Source of the DNA: Cycloclasticus sp.
GTDB lineage: Bacteria; Pseudomonadota; Gammaproteobacteria; Methylococcales; Cycloclasticaceae
Length of the DNA: 64,000 bases
Direction: 5' to 3'
NCBI GenBank assembly: GCA_002700385.1
Contig: PADC01000004.1
Coordinates: 94,776-158,775, forward strand
Shown: piece after piece, positions 7,550-17,457 of the stretch
How the letters are laid out: every line of letters begins with the position of its first letter
How positions within the stretch are numbered: the first letter of the stretch is position 1
Notes under the pieces: model-generated
Told to the model about the DNA's origin: nothing
Databases searched by the model: none
The model's input: only the letters and a program-made list of their open reading frames with translations
Translations under genes and position numbers: made by a program

Positions 7550-9527
7550 CAATATCTACAACGATAGCGCCACGCGCTACGTTATCGCCTGCCTTGAAAT
7601 AAATTTTAGAGACCGTACCAGCGTGGATTGCAGAAATTTGTAATTGCATTTTCATGGATTCCATGACAATTAATAATTGACCCGCTTCGACAACATCGCC
7701 TTCTGCGACATGGACCTTAATGATTTCTCCCATCATCGGTGCAGTGATGCTATCGTGTGCCTCCGACTCACCTTGTTTGTCACTGACCACTGGGATCACC
7801 TTAAAACTGACCTGCTGTGACACAGTTTGTACATGGACCTGTTCCAGACCTGCAATCATCCGTGTTGGTAGACGAATATCGCCAAAATCAACTAGATAAC
7901 TGGTTTTTCCCTGCTCCTTTAAACACACTGTATAGAGAGTATCGTTGACCTTTAATGAAATGATATGGTTTGCATCTATACCTAAATACGCAATTTTCCA
8001 CTCATTCTCCGCTTCTAATAAGCAGAGTGTATGAACCGAGTCATCATGAGGTGAGTTGAGAGCCCATTGGCTAAATATATCCGCTCTTGTCCATGGGTTT
8101 GTTGACCCCACCTCTCGATGTTGCATCAACCACATCGCCGCTGCAATAGCGGCTTGCCGTTGCGTTATTTCATCATCATTTTTTTCTGAATAATCAAGCA
8201 ACCAGCGGTCTAACGTACCGGTATCAATTCTATCTGCGCGCACCTCTTCTTTTGATAACAATTGGTGTAAAAAAACACGGTTATTATCAATACCAAAAAT
8301 GGCTGTTTCACTGAGCCCCTGAACTAAGCGATCCAGGGCTTGCGCCCGCGTGTCACCTTCAGAAATTAACTTTGCAATCATCGGATCATAGTATGGCGAA
8401 ACTTCATCGGCTGTATCCACACCGGATTCAATTCGTAATTTTTCACCCGGGAATTTAATGAAATCTATTTTCCCTGTAGATGGCATGAAATTTTGTGCTG
8501 GAGATTCTGCATATAAACGAACTTCAATCGCATGGCCTTTCGCTTGAATGTCAGTTTGTTCAAAGCCAAAACCCTCACCATTTGCAATGCGAATTTGTAA
8601 TTCGACCAAATCAAGCCCCGTAATACATTCGGTGACTGGGTGTTCAACCTGCAAACGAGGATTCACTTCGAGAAAATAATATTCATCGCCCAAAACAAGA
8701 AATTCAACCGTACCTAAACCTCTGTACTGAATATTTCGACCCAGTCGACAAGCAGCCGACAATAAGGCGTTTCTCAAGTTTGTATTTAGAAAGACTGCTG
8801 GCGCCTCCTCGACCACTTTTTGCTGTCGTCGTTGTAAAGAACATTCACGCTCGAATAAATGCACAACATTCCCTTCGCCATCTCCCGCTATTTGTACTTC
8901 AACGTGTCTTGCATTATTAATACATTGTTCAACGATTAACGCATCGTCCGAAAAAGAGCGTAGGGCTTCGCTCATTGCTGCATTAATATTTGCATCCAGG
9001 CCTTCCAAATCATTCAATACACGCATGCCTTTTCCGCCACCGCCAGCAGCAGCTTTTAGCATCACCGGTAATCGCATGCTTTTAACAAGTTCTGCAATTT
9101 CTTTGGGGTCGTTTAATTTTCCATCACTGCCTGGAATGACGGATACTTCGGCGCTTATGGCTTCTTTTTTAGCGGCCGATTTATCACCAAATCGACGTAA
9201 ACTATCCGCTCGTGGACCAATAAATATTAAACCCGCTTGTTCAACGGCATCGGCAAACTCAGGGTTTTCAGATAAAAACCCATAGCCCGGGTGTATCGCA
9301 TCACAACCTGAATTTTTAGCGGCATTGATGACCTTTTCGATATTTAAGTAGCTCTCTGAGGCCAGTGATCCACCGAGTGCTATACAGTGGCCAATCTCTC
9401 GCACATGGCGACCCTGTTGATCAGCATCTGAATAGATACCAACGGCATCGATGCCTAATTTTTGACAGGTACGGGCAATTCGGCAGGCTATTTCGCCACG
9501 GTTTGCAATTAAAATACGTTTCATCAT
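7542..9527 (-). CDS. Acyl-CoA carboxylase alpha subunit (biotin carboxylase + BCCP)
   Basis: 661 aa. The N-terminus MKRILIANRGEIACRI, the ATP-grasp glycine loop KAAAGGGGKGMR and EVNPRLQVEHPVTE define the biotin carboxylase domain (about residues 1-450). A linker domain follows, and the C-terminal biotinyl domain carries VMESMKMQL with the biotinylated Lys. This is the methylcrotonyl-, geranyl- or propionyl-CoA carboxylase alpha type. It overlaps the beta-subunit gene by 4 bp. The alpha gene is intact while its beta partner is interrupted. With AtuF at 51192-53147 the window has two distinct alpha subunits. The substrate is set by the beta subunit and cannot be read here. Confidence 0.92.
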   Translation of the reverse strand: MMKRILIANRGEIACRIARTCQKLGIDAVGIYSDADQQGRHVREIGHCIALGGSLASESYLNIEKVINAAKNSGCDAIHPGYGFLSENPEFADAVEQAGLIFIGPRADSLRRFGDKSAAKKEAISAEVSVIPGSDGKLNDPKEIAELVKSMRLPVMLKAAAGGGGKGMRVLNDLEGLDANINAAMSEALRSFSDDALIVEQCINNARHVEVQIAGDGEGNVVHLFERECSLQRRQQKVVEEAPAVFLNTNLRNALLSAACRLGRNIQYRGLGTVEFLVLGDEYYFLEVNPRLQVEHPVTECITGLDLVELQIRIANGEGFGFEQTDIQAKGHAIEVRLYAESPAQNFMPSTGKIDFIKFPGEKLRIESGVDTADEVSPYYDPMIAKLISEGDTRAQALDRLVQGLSETAIFGIDNNRVFLHQLLSKEEVRADRIDTGTLDRWLLDYSEKNDDEITQRQAAIAAAMWLMQHREVGSTNPWTRADIFSQWALNSPHDDSVHTLCLLEAENEWKIAYLGIDANHIISLKVNDTLYTVCLKEQGKTSYLVDFGDIRLPTRMIAGLEQVHVQTVSQQVSFKVIPVVSDKQGESEAHDSITAPMMGEIIKVHVAEGDVVEAGQLLIVMESMKMQLQISAIHAGTVSKIYFKAGDNVARGAIVVDIDA

Positions 9528-11134
9528 TGTCTAAATACCCCAAACTTCGTTTCAATTTTGGGCGATCGTCCCGCCACATCCAGCAGTAACGCCAAGACTT
9601 CTCTGGTTTCAGCTGGATCAATAACCGCGTCATACCATAACTTTGAAGCAAAATTGTAGGCCTCTTCAGAATCTTCGAAACGTTTCCGGTGAGGGGCTTT
9701 AAATTCTTCACGTTCCTCTTCTGTCCAGGTTTTGCCTTCGCGCTTAAGAATGTCTTCTCGCACAGTCGCCAAGGTATTGGCCACTTGTTCTGGCCCCATA
9801 ATGCCTGAACGACCCGATGGCCATGACAGCATGGCATTTGGTTTAAAAGGCCGACCGCACATCGCTAGGTAGCCGGCGCCATAAGAACCGCCAGTAATCA
9901 GTGTATATTTGGGGACTTTAGCAGAGCTCATGGCAGTAATAAATTTTGCTCCATCTTTTGCAATGCCACCACGTTCTGCATGTTCACCAACCATGAAACC
10001 GGGAACATCTGCAATGAATAACAACGGGATATCTCGTTGACAACACAAATTGATAAAATGCGCTCCTTTTTTAGCTGATTCGCTAAACATCACCCCATCA
10101 TTTGCCAAAATACCAATTTCAAAACCATGAATTTTGGCGAAGCCACACATTAAGGTATTGCCGTAATTAGTTTTAAACTCATCAAAATTGCTGCCATCTA
10201 TCAAACGAGCGAGGATTTCTCTATTATCCGTTGGGATTTTAGTATCTTTATTAATGATGCCGTATATGTCTTCAACCGGGTATAAGGGGTCTACCGAGGG
10301 AGCAACCTCCCATCGCTGTGTTGGTAAATTGCCTAAATTACGTACAATATCGCGCACAATGCTTAAACCATGCGCATCGTCTTCGGCTATATGATCCGTC
10401 ACCCCACTATCGCGGCAGTGCATTTCAGCGCCACCCAGTTCTTCATGGCCAACCTGCTCTCCCGTGGCTGCTTCAACCAATTGAGGCCCACCCAGATACA
10501 TAAAACCTTTACCTCGCACAATCACAACCTCATCACACAGTGCGGGTATATAAGCACCTCCTGCAGTGGAAGATCCCATGACAATTGCAATTTGCGGTAT
10601 CCCCTGGGCAGACATGTCGATTTGGTTATAAAAAATACTGCCAAACATGCCCTCATCAGGAAAAATACCTTCTTGCTCTGGTAAAAAAGCCCCCCACTCT
10701 GGACCATTGTGATGCACGGCAAGCGATGTTGTATGGCAAACGTTTGTGCGCGGACATGTTTTTTACACGTCATCGGATAATAAGTTCCACCTTTGACCGT
10801 TGCATCGTTCACTATAATCATGCACTGGCGCCCATTAATCAGCCCAATGCCTGTAATCAGGCTAGCACCAATCTCACTGCCCTCAGGCAAGTTATCACCG
10901 GCTAATTCGCCTAATTCCAAAAAAAGGTGACCCGGGGTCCAAAATTAACCTGATTCGATCACGAGGTAAAATTTGTTGACGGTGTTCTATGTGTCGACGC
11001 TTTGCTTTTTCTGGCCCTCCTTGATGTGCTCGATGTCGACGTGCGTGTAAATCTTCTATTCTTTCAAGATAAAAATCTCGATTAGCAATAAAACTCTCTG
11101 ATTGAGTATTAATGGTGCTGGTGATAATAGACAT
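9524..11134 (-). pseudogene. Acyl-CoA carboxylase beta subunit, interrupted by two homopolymer indels
   Basis: Three ORFs (10895-11134, 10522-10920, 9524-10717) together give one carboxyltransferase of about 537 aa, the normal length. Frame breaks fall at a 7-A run (10919-10925, one base too many: SPF/LELGELAG) and at a run of 6 C (10690-10695, one too few: MVQSGG/AFLPEQEGIF). The first and last pieces share a frame. The body is conserved: MGSSTAGGAYIPAL, GGPQLVEAATGEQVGHEELGG, GGSYGAGYLAMCGR. The family is the MCC/geranyl-CoA carboxylase beta type. As written it cannot be translated whole. Two compensating indels, both in homopolymers, suggest sequencing error or very recent decay. Starts 4 bp after the ligase stop. 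Confidence 0.85.
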
Positions 11135-11138
11135 AATT

Positions 11139-12534
11139 TAAAGCTCAAAAGCTGTTGATGTTAAAAAATCGGGAAGATCTCGAAGAGTCAGCGCAACCTT
11201 TGCTGCACCAGGTTTACTAAAACGATCAGCATCTACAATCAACACTTGAGCCTTAAAGGATAAAGCGTTTTTTATTGTTGTTTCTATTTGTTGAACCAAG
11301 TCCTCATCGTCAGCCTTTAATCGATCGGCTCCTCGTTCAACAATAATTTTTAAGTTACGCTGAGTGGTATGTCCTTCAAAGTCTGCAAAACTCTCATCAC
11401 ACCATTCGTTTCCGGTTGTAACTGCAATATTAAGTCTTGTATTGCAGACGGAAATACATTGATTCCACGGACAATAAGCATATCGTCTGTTCGCCCAAAG
11501 CAGCGAATTTTAGGCCCGGTACGACCACACCCGCATGCCGTATCTGTCACGATAATATGATCACCGCTTTTAAATCGCACCACGGGCGATGCCTCACGAC
11601 CAATTGCCGTATAAACCAGCTCACCGGTAACCCCTTTCTCAAAAGGAATAACCTCATTGGTGTCGGGGTTTATTAATTCGACAATAATGTGGTCTTGGCA
11701 AAGCATGTGCATGCCATCTTGTTCAGCGCATTCTCCCCAATAAATAACACCTAAATCCGTGCCACCCATCATTTCACAGACCTTCGCACCCCAGGCGTTT
11801 TCTAATGCTTCACGAATGGCGGGGATACCTCCTCCCGGTTCACCACCAACCACCAATTGTTGTACTCCTAATTGATCAGCCGTTGTCCCAAGAATATCAG
11901 GCGTCATCGAAGCAACGTGCAATAAAAAATTAGGCGCACCGATCAATACACGCGGTTTGATATCTGCACAGGCACGCAACAACCGATCAACACCACCATC
12001 TGCCCCGATGGGAACATCTATCGCCCCCATATACTGAATAGCCTGAACACAGGGAATGCCACCAACAAAACCTTTACTCATAGAAAACCCATGCAGTACA
12101 AAATCCCCTGGGTTTACTCCACAGGCAAAGAAACCACGTGCACTTAACTCATTCCACACCTCAACATCATTTTCGGTTAATGCCACGTAGGCAGGGTTGC
12201 CGGTTGTGCCCGATGAGGCCTGCATTTGGATAATATTTTCAACGTCGGCCGCGCAATGTAATCCGAATGGAGGAGCGGCGTTAAGGCTATCTCGTAAATC
12301 TTGTTTAACGGTAAAAGGAACATTTGCTAAATCTTTTAAGGTTTTAATAGAGGAGAACTCAATGCCTGCTTGTGAGAACTTTTGTTGATAAAAAGGTGAG
12401 TTTTTGGATAAATAAACCATTTGCTCACGTAGTTTTTTTTCTTGAAGCTCAATGATAGCTTTTTGTGAACTCTGCTCAATGGGGTGATAAAAACGCTTCC
12501 CCTTTTTGTCAATAGCCCCATCTCGTCTATACAT
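11139..12534 (-). pseudogene. Phenylacetate-CoA ligase-like (PaaK family) AMP-forming ligase, C-terminal frameshift
   Basis: The start is ATG 12534 (MYRRDGAIDKKG), preceded by AGGAGGAAAGG; the track's 12564 start is too early. The adenylation core is complete: MQASSGTTGNPAYVAL, GGEPGGG, EMMGGTDLG, and GRTDDMLIVRGINVFPSAIQD. After NGVMRV the frame is lost near a 4-A run at 11387-11390 and the track ORF ends at 11350. The missing C-terminal domain (DFEGHTTQRNLKIIVERGADR... VALTLRDLPDFL) continues in another frame to TAA at 11139-11141. Restoring one base gives about 465 aa. It probably activates an aromatic or alicyclic acid with ATP and CoA. Confidence 0.82.
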
Positions 12535-12545
12535 AACCTTTCCTC

Positions 12546-12971
12546 CTAATGTGATATTTTGCAAATAACAAAACCTTTAACAACTTTTCTGTCATCACAA
12601 AAGCAGGTCAACTGACATCGAGCATAAATGCCGTCGTCCCTTTTTTCTATTTGGTCTATTTCACCGGATACACGCACCGTATCCCCAGGGTAGACGGGGC
12701 CAAGAAAAGATACATTTAATTCACCGCCATAAGCCCAGCCCTGCCAATTCCATTGAGATAAAACACGCGAAACAAACGCCAACGTGAGTAAGCCATGTGC
12801 GATGGTGCGCCCAAAGAAAGTCGTTTTGGCAAATTCAGGATCAATGTGCAACGGGTTAACATCGCCTGACGCATCGGCATAGGCATCAATCATGCTTTGG
12901 TCAACTGACTGACTCAGTTCTTCTAATTGATCTCCTACAGAATACCCTGCATACGACTGTAGCTCTATCAT
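12546..12971 (-). CDS. MaoC-like (R)-enoyl-CoA hydratase
   Basis: Start taken as ATG 12971 (MIELQSYAGYSVGDQ), which overlaps the upstream stop as ATGA; the track's 12986 start lies inside the neighbour. About 141 aa. A hot-dog fold with the hydratase-2 motif DVNPLHIDPEFAKTTFFGRTIAHGLLTLAFVSRVL, where Asp and His are the catalytic pair. Adjacent and coupled to a second short hot-dog protein, as in two-subunit MaoC hydratases of steroid and cyclic acid catabolism. It probably hydrates a bulky 2-enoyl-CoA produced by the PimCD-like dehydrogenase. Confidence 0.87.
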   Translation of the reverse strand: MIELQSYAGYSVGDQLEELSQSVDQSMIDAYADASGDVNPLHIDPEFAKTTFFGRTIAHGLLTLAFVSRVLSQWNWQGWAYGGELNVSFLGPVYPGDTVRVSGEIDQIEKRDDGIYARCQLTCFCDDRKVVKGFVICKISH

Positions 12972-13393
12972 GTTTCTTTTCCCCATATTCGTGTAATCAT
13001 CCCACTGGTAATCAATTCACCATCCTGATTACGTGTTTCGGTGGTCATTTCAACGTAATGACGCCCTTTTCGTTCGTATAGTTTAAGAACGTTTGCTGAG
13101 GTGAATAGTGTTTCACCGATATAGGCAGGTCGATGGAACTTGAATTGTTGCTTTGCATGGATGCCACCGGGAGGCCCCACTTTTGTTCGTAACGCTTCAA
13201 TGACATACACAGCGGCTAACATTGGCGGAGCAACTTGGCGGCCTTGGTCATCTTTAATCTGTAATTGTTCCGTTTCATCGTTTGTTGACTGGATGTATTT
13301 TTCAACCCGTTCTTTAGTTACTTCAAAGGAAGGGATGGGATCAAGAAAGGCATCTCCTTCGGCCATGCTGCTGTACTTCACATAGTCACTCAT
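12968..13393 (-). CDS. MaoC/FAS1-type hot-dog dehydratase subunit
   Basis: 141 aa with a hot-dog core (VAPPMLAAVYVIEALRTKVGPPGGIHAKQQFKFHRPAYIGETLFTSANVLKLYERKGRHYVEMTTETRNQDG). This matches the N-terminal half of two-domain MaoC dehydratases (FAS1-like dehydratase domain). It lacks the D-x4-H catalytic motif seen in the next protein, so it is probably the CoA-binding, structural subunit of a heteromeric hydratase. Upstream gap 14 bp, downstream 4-bp overlap. Confidence 0.78.
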   Translation of the reverse strand: MSDYVKYSSMAEGDAFLDPIPSFEVTKERVEKYIQSTNDETEQLQIKDDQGRQVAPPMLAAVYVIEALRTKVGPPGGIHAKQQFKFHRPAYIGETLFTSANVLKLYERKGRHYVEMTTETRNQDGELITSGMITRIWGKET

Positions 13394-13407
13394 CGTTTAT
13401 TCTCTGC

Positions 13408-14424
13408 TTAATTTAATTGATATTGGTAGACAGCATCGTCACTGCGGTTCATCTCGCCCGTGCCTATCAGATAATTTAAGTGGGCCATGGCTTCACCCGT
13501 TGCCAACGATAAATTAAATAAGCTAAGACGGGTACCATACAGCTCTTCGATCACCTCGAGACCTGATCGAGCATGTTGGCAAAAGACTCGTATTTGATCT
13601 AACGATTTAACGTGCCCCTCTGTAAGCGCTTTTGAACGTTCTTTAATGCCTTTAAAAACCCGGCCATGCGCTGGTAGCACCATCGTGTCTTGCGATAAGG
13701 TTGATAAGACTTCTAAACTGGCCAGGTAATCAGCCAACGGGTTGGCTTCCGTTTCATAAAAGTTAACACTCACATTAGGTGAGATATTGGCGAGTAATTG
13801 ATCGCCTGAAATCAATAATTGACGTTGCTCATTATGTAAACAGATATGGCCAGGACTATGTCCGCTGAACTGGTATAAGTCCCATTGCTCATTATTAACC
13901 GAAATAAATTTACCACCAACTAAGCGTTGATAAGAAACAGGCGCTTCGGGTACGCCTGTAACGTAACCCCCTACTTTATCCCGCAATTTTCCCACCGCTT
14001 CTGCACCTAAACCAAAGCGCTCAAAATACTCACTGCGAATGGCTTTTTGATGCGCTGAGTATTCTTGACACGCCATGTGTGTTGTTAGAAATTCAATCTG
14101 ACTCATGTGCACAGGGGCTGTTGTTTTATGTGCCAACCATTGAGCCATTCCAACATGGTCTGGATGAAAGTGCGTAATCACTATCTTCTGAATCGGCTCA
14201 TGATTGCAAAACTCTGACAATACTTTATTCCAAAGTAATACCGATTCTTCACTGTAAAAACCTGAATCAACAATAGTCCACCCCGCTCCATCACGTAATA
14301 ACCAAAGATTGATATGGTCTAATGCATACGGGATAGGCATCTTCAATAAGAAGATGCCCTCCTCAACCTTCATGGGTACACCAAATTCAGGTTTACTGGT
14401 CATTGGGAAGTTCAGAATACCCAT
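13408..14424 (-). CDS. MBL-fold metallo-hydrolase
   Basis: 338 aa. The zinc-binding motif ITHFHPDHVGMAQWLA is followed by further ligands in FSGHSPGHICLHNEQRQLLISGDQLL and VLPAHGRVF, the full metallo-beta-lactamase ligand set. The C-terminal helical extension (LTEGHVKSLDQIRVFC, TGEAMAHLNYLIGTGEM) is typical of MBL hydrolases in acyl-CoA catabolic clusters. It could be a thioesterase or lactonase removing dead-end CoA esters, but the sequence does not show which. Confidence 0.85.
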   Translation of the reverse strand: MGILNFPMTSKPEFGVPMKVEEGIFLLKMPIPYALDHINLWLLRDGAGWTIVDSGFYSEESVLLWNKVLSEFCNHEPIQKIVITHFHPDHVGMAQWLAHKTTAPVHMSQIEFLTTHMACQEYSAHQKAIRSEYFERFGLGAEAVGKLRDKVGGYVTGVPEAPVSYQRLVGGKFISVNNEQWDLYQFSGHSPGHICLHNEQRQLLISGDQLLANISPNVSVNFYETEANPLADYLASLEVLSTLSQDTMVLPAHGRVFKGIKERSKALTEGHVKSLDQIRVFCQHARSGLEVIEELYGTRLSLFNLSLATGEAMAHLNYLIGTGEMNRSDDAVYQYQLN

Positions 14425-14445
14425 GATTCACATCACCCTCAGTTG

Positions 14446-15576
14446 CTAGAACTGACCGAAACGTTGTAAGTGGTAATCGCGATCTCCAAACAACGTATTC
14501 ATCATGGTTAAGCGTTTAACATAATGCGCCACGTCTAATTCATCGGTCACACCAATGCCACCATGTAATTGGGCGGCTTGCTCAGCAACGATGGCACGTG
14601 CATCACCTAAATAGACTTTTGCAGCAGAAACACTTTTTATTCGTTCTTCTGCCTCCCCATCAGCCACTTTAATGGCGGCAAGGTAAGACAATGAACGCAT
14701 TTGTTCTTCTGTCATGAACATGTCAACGCAACGGTGCTGAAGCACCTGAAAATTGCCAATGGGTTGATCAAACTGCTTACGCGTTTTAAGGTACTCAACC
14801 GTTTTTTCTCTCAGTTCCTTAACAACACCGACTGCTTCAGCCGAAATAGCGGCGGCTGCAGCATCAATAACATATTCAATATCTGGGTAAGCTGAACCCA
14901 ATTTCCCAACCACAGCCTTTTCATCCACCATGACGTTATCAAAACTTAATTCAGAGGCTCGCAAACCGTCAACCGTTTCATAATGTCGACAAGACAGGCC
15001 TTCTGCATCTTTATCCACAATGAATAAAGTCAGCCCTTGCGGGGTTAGGTTATCTCCACTTGTTCTAGCTGAAACGATTATTTTATCGGCTGTTTCCGCA
15101 TTAAAAACGACAGATTTTTCACCAGACAAACAATACTGTTGACCCTTTTTCTCAGCCTTAAACTGAACATCTGTTAAGTTATAACGCGAATGACGCTCAA
15201 CATAAGCAAAAGCCAATTTTAATTCACCCGCGATTAACGCCGGCAATATGGCTTCTTTTTGTTCCTCATTACCTGCTCGCTGGACTAGTAGGCCACCCAG
15301 AACAACGGATGCCAAATAAGGTTCGACGATAAGGCCTTTACCAATCGCTTCCATCACCACAATTAAACCGGTTTGGCCAAACCCAAAACCGCCATATTCC
15401 TCATCAAATGGCACACCCAACAAACCCATTTCGGCAAAGTTTTGCCAATGATCTTCGCTGTAGCCAATACCTGTACGGCTTAGTGATTGACGCGTTTCAA
15501 AATCATATTCATTTTGTAAAAATTTATGCAGAGAATCCTGCAACATCATCATTTCTTCAGTGAATTCTAAATTCAT
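14446..15576 (-). CDS. pimD: Acyl-CoA dehydrogenase, pimeloyl-CoA dehydrogenase small subunit-like (PimD)
   Basis: 376 aa with the acyl-CoA dehydrogenase fold but a shortened, diverged beta domain (FAYVERHSRYNLTDVQFKAEKKGQ, in place of the usual TEPxxGSD). Segments YDFETRQSLSRTGIGYSEDHW, VMEAIGKGLIVEPYLASVVLGG and QLHGGIGVTDELDVAHYVKRL match my memory of the small subunit of pimeloyl-CoA dehydrogenase. The gene 18 bp upstream encodes the matching large subunit, so a heteromeric enzyme is likely. It would introduce a 2,3 double bond into the dicarboxylyl-CoA released by ring opening. The symbol is by resemblance only. Confidence 0.78.
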   Translation of the reverse strand: MNLEFTEEMMMLQDSLHKFLQNEYDFETRQSLSRTGIGYSEDHWQNFAEMGLLGVPFDEEYGGFGFGQTGLIVVMEAIGKGLIVEPYLASVVLGGLLVQRAGNEEQKEAILPALIAGELKLAFAYVERHSRYNLTDVQFKAEKKGQQYCLSGEKSVVFNAETADKIIVSARTSGDNLTPQGLTLFIVDKDAEGLSCRHYETVDGLRASELSFDNVMVDEKAVVGKLGSAYPDIEYVIDAAAAAISAEAVGVVKELREKTVEYLKTRKQFDQPIGNFQVLQHRCVDMFMTEEQMRSLSYLAAIKVADGEAEERIKSVSAAKVYLGDARAIVAEQAAQLHGGIGVTDELDVAHYVKRLTMMNTLFGDRDYHLQRFGQF

Positions 15577-15593
15577 CTAACCGCTCCTAATAC

Positions 15594-16793
15594 TTAAAGT
15601 CCAAGCACGGCTTTCGCCATGATGTTCTTTTGAATTTCATTTGAACCACCGTAGATGGACGATTTGCGCCAATCAAAATAATGTGGTGCCAACACAGAGG
15701 CCTCTTCAGGCCCAATCGGCTCTTCATGCCACCCCTCTGTCATGGTTTCTTTGATATAAGGCAAACCAAAATAACCGACCGCTTCCATTAATAAAGCGGT
15801 GATCGCTTGTTGAACTTCGGTTCCTTTAATTTTCAAAAAAGATGATTCTGAACCCGGCGCTTCGCCCGCAGACAATTTAGACAACACACGCATGTTCGTC
15901 ATTTCCAGCGCCATTAATTCAATTTCAACAGCTGATATTTTGGCTTTAAAATTCGCATCCTCAATGAGCGGTTTTCCGTTATTGCGTTCTTTTGAAGCGA
16001 GGTCTTTCAGCCGTTTAAGTTGCCTTTTAGATCGAGGTACCTGAGCTATATAAGTACGTTCGTGCATTAACAACGATTTAGCAATGGTCCAACCATCGCC
16101 TTCCTTTCCAACAAGGTTTTCGACAGGTACTTTTACATTTTCCAGGAAAACCTGATTAACCACATGCATGCCATCGACGGTGATAATCGGTGATGTTGAA
16201 ACCCCGGGCGCTTTCATGTCGATGAGCAAAAAACTGATTCCTTTTTGTTTACGATCTTCTTGGCTGGTTCGTACAAGGGCAAACATCATGTCTGCATAAT
16301 GACCGTGCGTCGTCCAGGTTTTAGATCCATTAACAATGTAATGATCACTCTGTTTTTCAGCTTTTGTTTGCAAAGACGCTAAATCGGAGCCTGCATTAGG
16401 CTCAGAATACCCCTGACACCACCAAACATCACTGTTTAAAATATCTCCAAGGTATTTTTCACGCTGCGCTTGAGTCCCATATTTCATTAACACCGGTGCC
16501 AACATCACAAGACCGAAAGCCACCGTTCTCAGACAATTTGCCGCACCACATTCTTCATCAAAGATATATTTTTGAACCGGCGTCCAACCGGGCCCACCAT
16601 ATTCAACAGGCCAACCGGGCGCAACCCAACCGTCTTTATTGGCAAGAATTTTCTGCCAACGGACATAGTCATCTTTTTTAAGGGCAATGCCTTTCGCCAC
16701 TTTTTCCTGTATATCTTTTGGGTAGTTTTCCTTAAGAAATTCTCGCACTTCCAATTGGAAGGCTTTTTCTTCAGGGCTATAATTCAAATCCAC
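15594..16793 (-). CDS. pimC: Acyl-CoA dehydrogenase, pimeloyl-CoA dehydrogenase large subunit-like (PimC)
   Basis: 399 aa. MDLNYSPEEKAFQLEVREFLKENYP, GWPVEYGGPGWTPVQKYIFDEE, WWCQGYSEPNAGSDLASLQTKAEK and SSIYGGSNEIQKNIMAKAVLGL are the hallmark segments of the PimC-type large subunit. A Glu in LMHERTYIA is a plausible catalytic base, because the MCAD-type Glu position is Gly (IYGGSNE). The pairing with the downstream PimD-like gene and the BadI-like hydrolase two genes upstream supports oxidation of a pimeloyl-CoA or branched pimeloyl-CoA. Confidence 0.82.
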   Translation of the reverse strand: MDLNYSPEEKAFQLEVREFLKENYPKDIQEKVAKGIALKKDDYVRWQKILANKDGWVAPGWPVEYGGPGWTPVQKYIFDEECGAANCLRTVAFGLVMLAPVLMKYGTQAQREKYLGDILNSDVWWCQGYSEPNAGSDLASLQTKAEKQSDHYIVNGSKTWTTHGHYADMMFALVRTSQEDRKQKGISFLLIDMKAPGVSTSPIITVDGMHVVNQVFLENVKVPVENLVGKEGDGWTIAKSLLMHERTYIAQVPRSKRQLKRLKDLASKERNNGKPLIEDANFKAKISAVEIELMALEMTNMRVLSKLSAGEAPGSESSFLKIKGTEVQQAITALLMEAVGYFGLPYIKETMTEGWHEEPIGPEEASVLAPHYFDWRKSSIYGGSNEIQKNIMAKAVLGL

Positions 16794-16852
16794 GTATAAC
16801 TCCTTATAACTTTAAATTAATCTTTAACGACGACCCATTGTCGTCAATCTGG

Positions 16853-17455
16853 CTATTTTTTAGCCACCATTTTAACCTTGAGAGACGGACGATTTTTTTC
16901 TTTTTCTGTTAATGGCTCATCTTTTTTATATGTTCTCTTACAGCGCTCAACCAACTCATGGTAACAACGGGTACCTGCTTTTTTAAATTGTATGTCTTGT
17001 GTCGATAATTCACGTATAACACGTGCAGGAACGCCAGCGACGAGACTGTTTTCTGGTACTTTTAAACCGGTTTTCACAAAAGCCATCGCGGCTACCGCGC
17101 TATTTTTACCAATAAACGATTCATCCATCACCACCGCATTCATGCCAATCAACACATTGGTCTCTAATTGAGCGCTATGCACCACTGCTCCGTGGCCGAT
17201 ATGTCCCCATGCTCCAACCATGGTTGGAATCCCTGTCATGCAATGAAGTGTGCAATTATCCTGAATATTTGACCCTTCACCGATGTCGATCGAGGACATA
17301 TCACCTCGAAGTACAGCATTTGGACCGATATAACAATTTGCACCAATCCTTACATCACCAATAACCACCGCGCTGGGGTCGACAAAAGCTGATGGGTGTA
17401 TAACCGGTATAACGCCATCAATAGAATACACTTGTGGTTGATTCAAGTGATTCAC
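16853..17455 (-). CDS. Gamma-carbonic-anhydrase-like hexapeptide-repeat protein (PaaY/CaiE family)
   Basis: 200 aa left-handed beta-helix protein with hexapeptide repeats (VIGDVRIGANCYIGPNAVLRGDMSSIDIGEGSNIQDN). Metal-binding His residues occur in LHCMTG and GHIGHGAVVHSA. These features and the length match PaaY, a thioesterase-like protein in phenylacetate catabolism, and CaiE. It sits directly after the BadI-like hydrolase (2-bp gap), so a housekeeping or CoA-release role for stalled ring intermediates is reasonable. True carbonic anhydrase activity is less likely in this context but not excluded. Confidence 0.82.
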   Translation of the reverse strand: MNHLNQPQVYSIDGVIPVIHPSAFVDPSAVVIGDVRIGANCYIGPNAVLRGDMSSIDIGEGSNIQDNCTLHCMTGIPTMVGAWGHIGHGAVVHSAQLETNVLIGMNAVVMDESFIGKNSAVAAMAFVKTGLKVPENSLVAGVPARVIRELSTQDIQFKKAGTRCYHELVERCKRTYKKDEPLTEKEKNRPSLKVKMVAKK

Positions 17456-17457
17456 CC

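Noticed and set aside
10522-11134. Programmed ribosomal frameshifting in the carboxylase beta gene
   Set aside because: Two shifts in opposite directions would be needed, with no slippery heptamer plus stem-loop apparent, and the family does not use frameshifting. Homopolymer indels are simpler.
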